The notes beneath the pieces are model-generated. The model did no database searches. It had not been told where the DNA came from and was given only the letters and a program-made list of their open reading frames with translations. From contig PGZE01000011.1 of the NCBI GenBank assembly GCA_002840015.1, forward strand, positions 62,001 to 126,000: DNA of 64,000 bases, in the 5' to 3' direction. The DNA comes from Gammaproteobacteria bacterium HGW-Gammaproteobacteria-2. Lineage in GTDB: Bacteria; Pseudomonadota; Gammaproteobacteria; Xanthomonadales; Xanthomonadaceae. The stretch's first letter is position 1. Each line of letters starts with the position of its first letter. The translations under genes and the position numbers were made by a program. Below are positions 63,179-64,000 of this stretch, piece by piece.

Positions 63179-64000
63179 ATGACATTCCGCATTCTGATTG
63201 CCTTGTCGCTGACGGCGCTGCTTGCCGCATGTGGCGGTGGCTCCAACGATAGCCCGCGCGCAGTGCCTGCGCCTCCCGCCAACAATCCTGGCGGCCCGCC
63301 GGTAACCAGTGTGCTGACCGCGCGCTTCGATCCAGCCGCTGGCACTATTCCGACACCAAACAATCTGCTGTTTCAGGGCACGACGGATTTGACGCTGAAT
63401 ATTCCGGTGGCCAATCCGAACAACTTCGGCGACCCCACCGTTGCGCTCAACGCGCTTGATGGCTGGAGCACGGTGGCGCCGTGGTCGGCCAGTTTCTCGG
63501 CACCGCCGGCGCCGACTTCGGTAACGCCCGGTGGCTCGGTGCGCATGTTCAAGGTACGGCTCAGCGGCCCGGGTGGCGCAGTGATCGGCATTGATGCAGA
63601 GCTGACCGGAGGCGTTGATTTTGTTACCGCGTTTGCCAGCAGCGACACCACCGGCCGCACGCTGGCCATCGTGCCGCTCAAGCCACTGGCGCAGATCAGC
63701 TCGTACATGGTGGTGCTCACCAATGGCATCGCCGATGCTGCCGGCAATGTGGCAACGCCGGACCAGACATATTTCATAACCAAGCGAACCTCACCGCTGG
63801 TGGTCAATGGCGTAAGCACCGAACCACTGCTGAGCAATGCCCAAGCCACCGCGCTTGAGCCGCTGCGGCAGTTGGTCAACTTCCAGGAAGCTGCGGCCGC
63901 AGGTGCAGGTATCCCGCGTGAAAACATTGTGTTGTCCTGGGTAGCCACTACCCAGAGCATCACGCCGGTGATGCAGACCTTGCGTGCCATCACCCAGCCG
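63179..64000 (+). CDS. Pla-1/VolA-type lipoprotein lipase, N-terminal part (cut by window end)
   Basis: The open frame runs from ATG at 63179 to the window edge, giving at least 274 aa. The signal peptide ends in the lipobox LLAAC, so the mature protein is a lipoprotein starting at Cys18. It continues FDPAAGTIPTPNNLLFQGTT, DLTLNIPV and an Ig-like part ending near VATPDQTYFITKRTSPLV. This matches the N-terminal region of VolA/Pla-1/cef-type extracellular lipases that free fatty acids from phospholipids at the cell surface. The GxSxG catalytic part lies beyond the window. A GGGGGG ribosome site precedes the ATG. Confidence 0.8.
   Translation, partial: MTFRILIALSLTALLAACGGGSNDSPRAVPAPPANNPGGPPVTSVLTARFDPAAGTIPTPNNLLFQGTTDLTLNIPVANPNNFGDPTVALNALDGWSTVAPWSASFSAPPAPTSVTPGGSVRMFKVRLSGPGGAVIGIDAELTGGVDFVTAFASSDTTGRTLAIVPLKPLAQISSYMVVLTNGIADAAGNVATPDQTYFITKRTSPLVVNGVSTEPLLSNAQATALEPLRQLVNFQEAAAAGAGIPRENIVLSWVATTQSITPVMQTLRAITQP

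Noticed and set aside
63373-63993. A 206-codon minus strand frame at the window end
   Set aside because: The opposite strand carries an uninterrupted lipoprotein reading frame with lipobox and ribosome site.
1-64000. tRNA genes
   Set aside because: No cloverleaf with a TTCGAATC-type T loop and acceptor stem was recognised by eye; a covariance scan would be needed to exclude them.

Overview
The window looks like chromosomal DNA from a high-GC gammaproteobacterium, most likely of the Xanthomonadales/Lysobacterales. The basis is the kind of proteins encoded (ErpA, AmpE, SrkA, NudC and Slp-type proteins, a bactofilin-erpA-nudC run, an H1-like AAPKK-repeat protein), a SAH riboswitch in front of ahcY, and many REP-like palindromes together with a RAYT transposase remnant. 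No 16S or tRNA gene was seen, so the placement is an inference.

Layout. 1-2.7 kb (minus): a porin broken by a frameshift, a flavinylated periplasmic protein and a PepSY membrane protein, behind a Fur-like box. 2.8-4.2 kb: an SPFH/NfeD pair. 4.4-7.7 kb: glycine cleavage genes gcvT, gcvH and gcvPA (gcvPB is not here), with a 141-bp palindromic MITE-like element before gcvPA. 7.7-8.9 kb: a long structured leader and an H1-like protein gene. 9-11 kb: a PAS-PAS-GGDEF-EAL protein. 11.1-11.5 kb: rnpB (minus) with a RAYT remnant at its 5' edge.

11.7-26.6 kb (minus): a ureide (allantoin) degradation operon, puuE-uraD-alc-allA, split by about 12 kb of defence genes. The inserted genes are a SNF2-type helicase (now frameshifted), an IetA-like AAA ATPase, an IetS-like subtilase, a type III Mod methyltransferase, a DUF1016 PD-(D/E)XK protein and a type III Res helicase-nuclease. 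Both ends of the island join the host operon through ATGA stop/start overlaps, so all ten genes could be read as one operon. This is the most interesting part of the window.

26.7-35 kb: small membrane proteins, a hydrolase remnant interrupted by a repeat, a Crp/Fnr regulator, a MoxR-DUF58-transglutaminase-Slp operon and a GT39 glycosyltransferase. 35-44.7 kb: srkA, a padR-DUF1700 pair, a methyltransferase, a MAPEG protein, an MFS-acyltransferase fusion, ampE, nudC, erpA, bactofilin and a DUF6776-like protein. 44.8-50 kb: a response regulator with degenerate GGDEF/EAL domains and a hybrid histidine kinase. 50-53 kb: ahcY with its SAH riboswitch and a type II NADH dehydrogenase. 53-55.8 kb: REP clusters, hmgA (frameshifted) and a Ca2+/Na+ antiporter. 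55.9-61.8 kb (minus): a complete Mrp antiporter operon, with A and B fused. 61.8-64 kb: an SLC13 transporter remnant, a nucleotide-sugar-epimerase-like protein and the start of a Pla-1/VolA-like lipoprotein lipase cut by the window end.

A recurring oddity is short out-of-frame deletions inside conserved genes (porin, SNF2 helicase, hmgA, the SLC13 remnant, possibly the 3' end of the Crp gene). They suggest either active gene decay or assembly errors; read data would decide.
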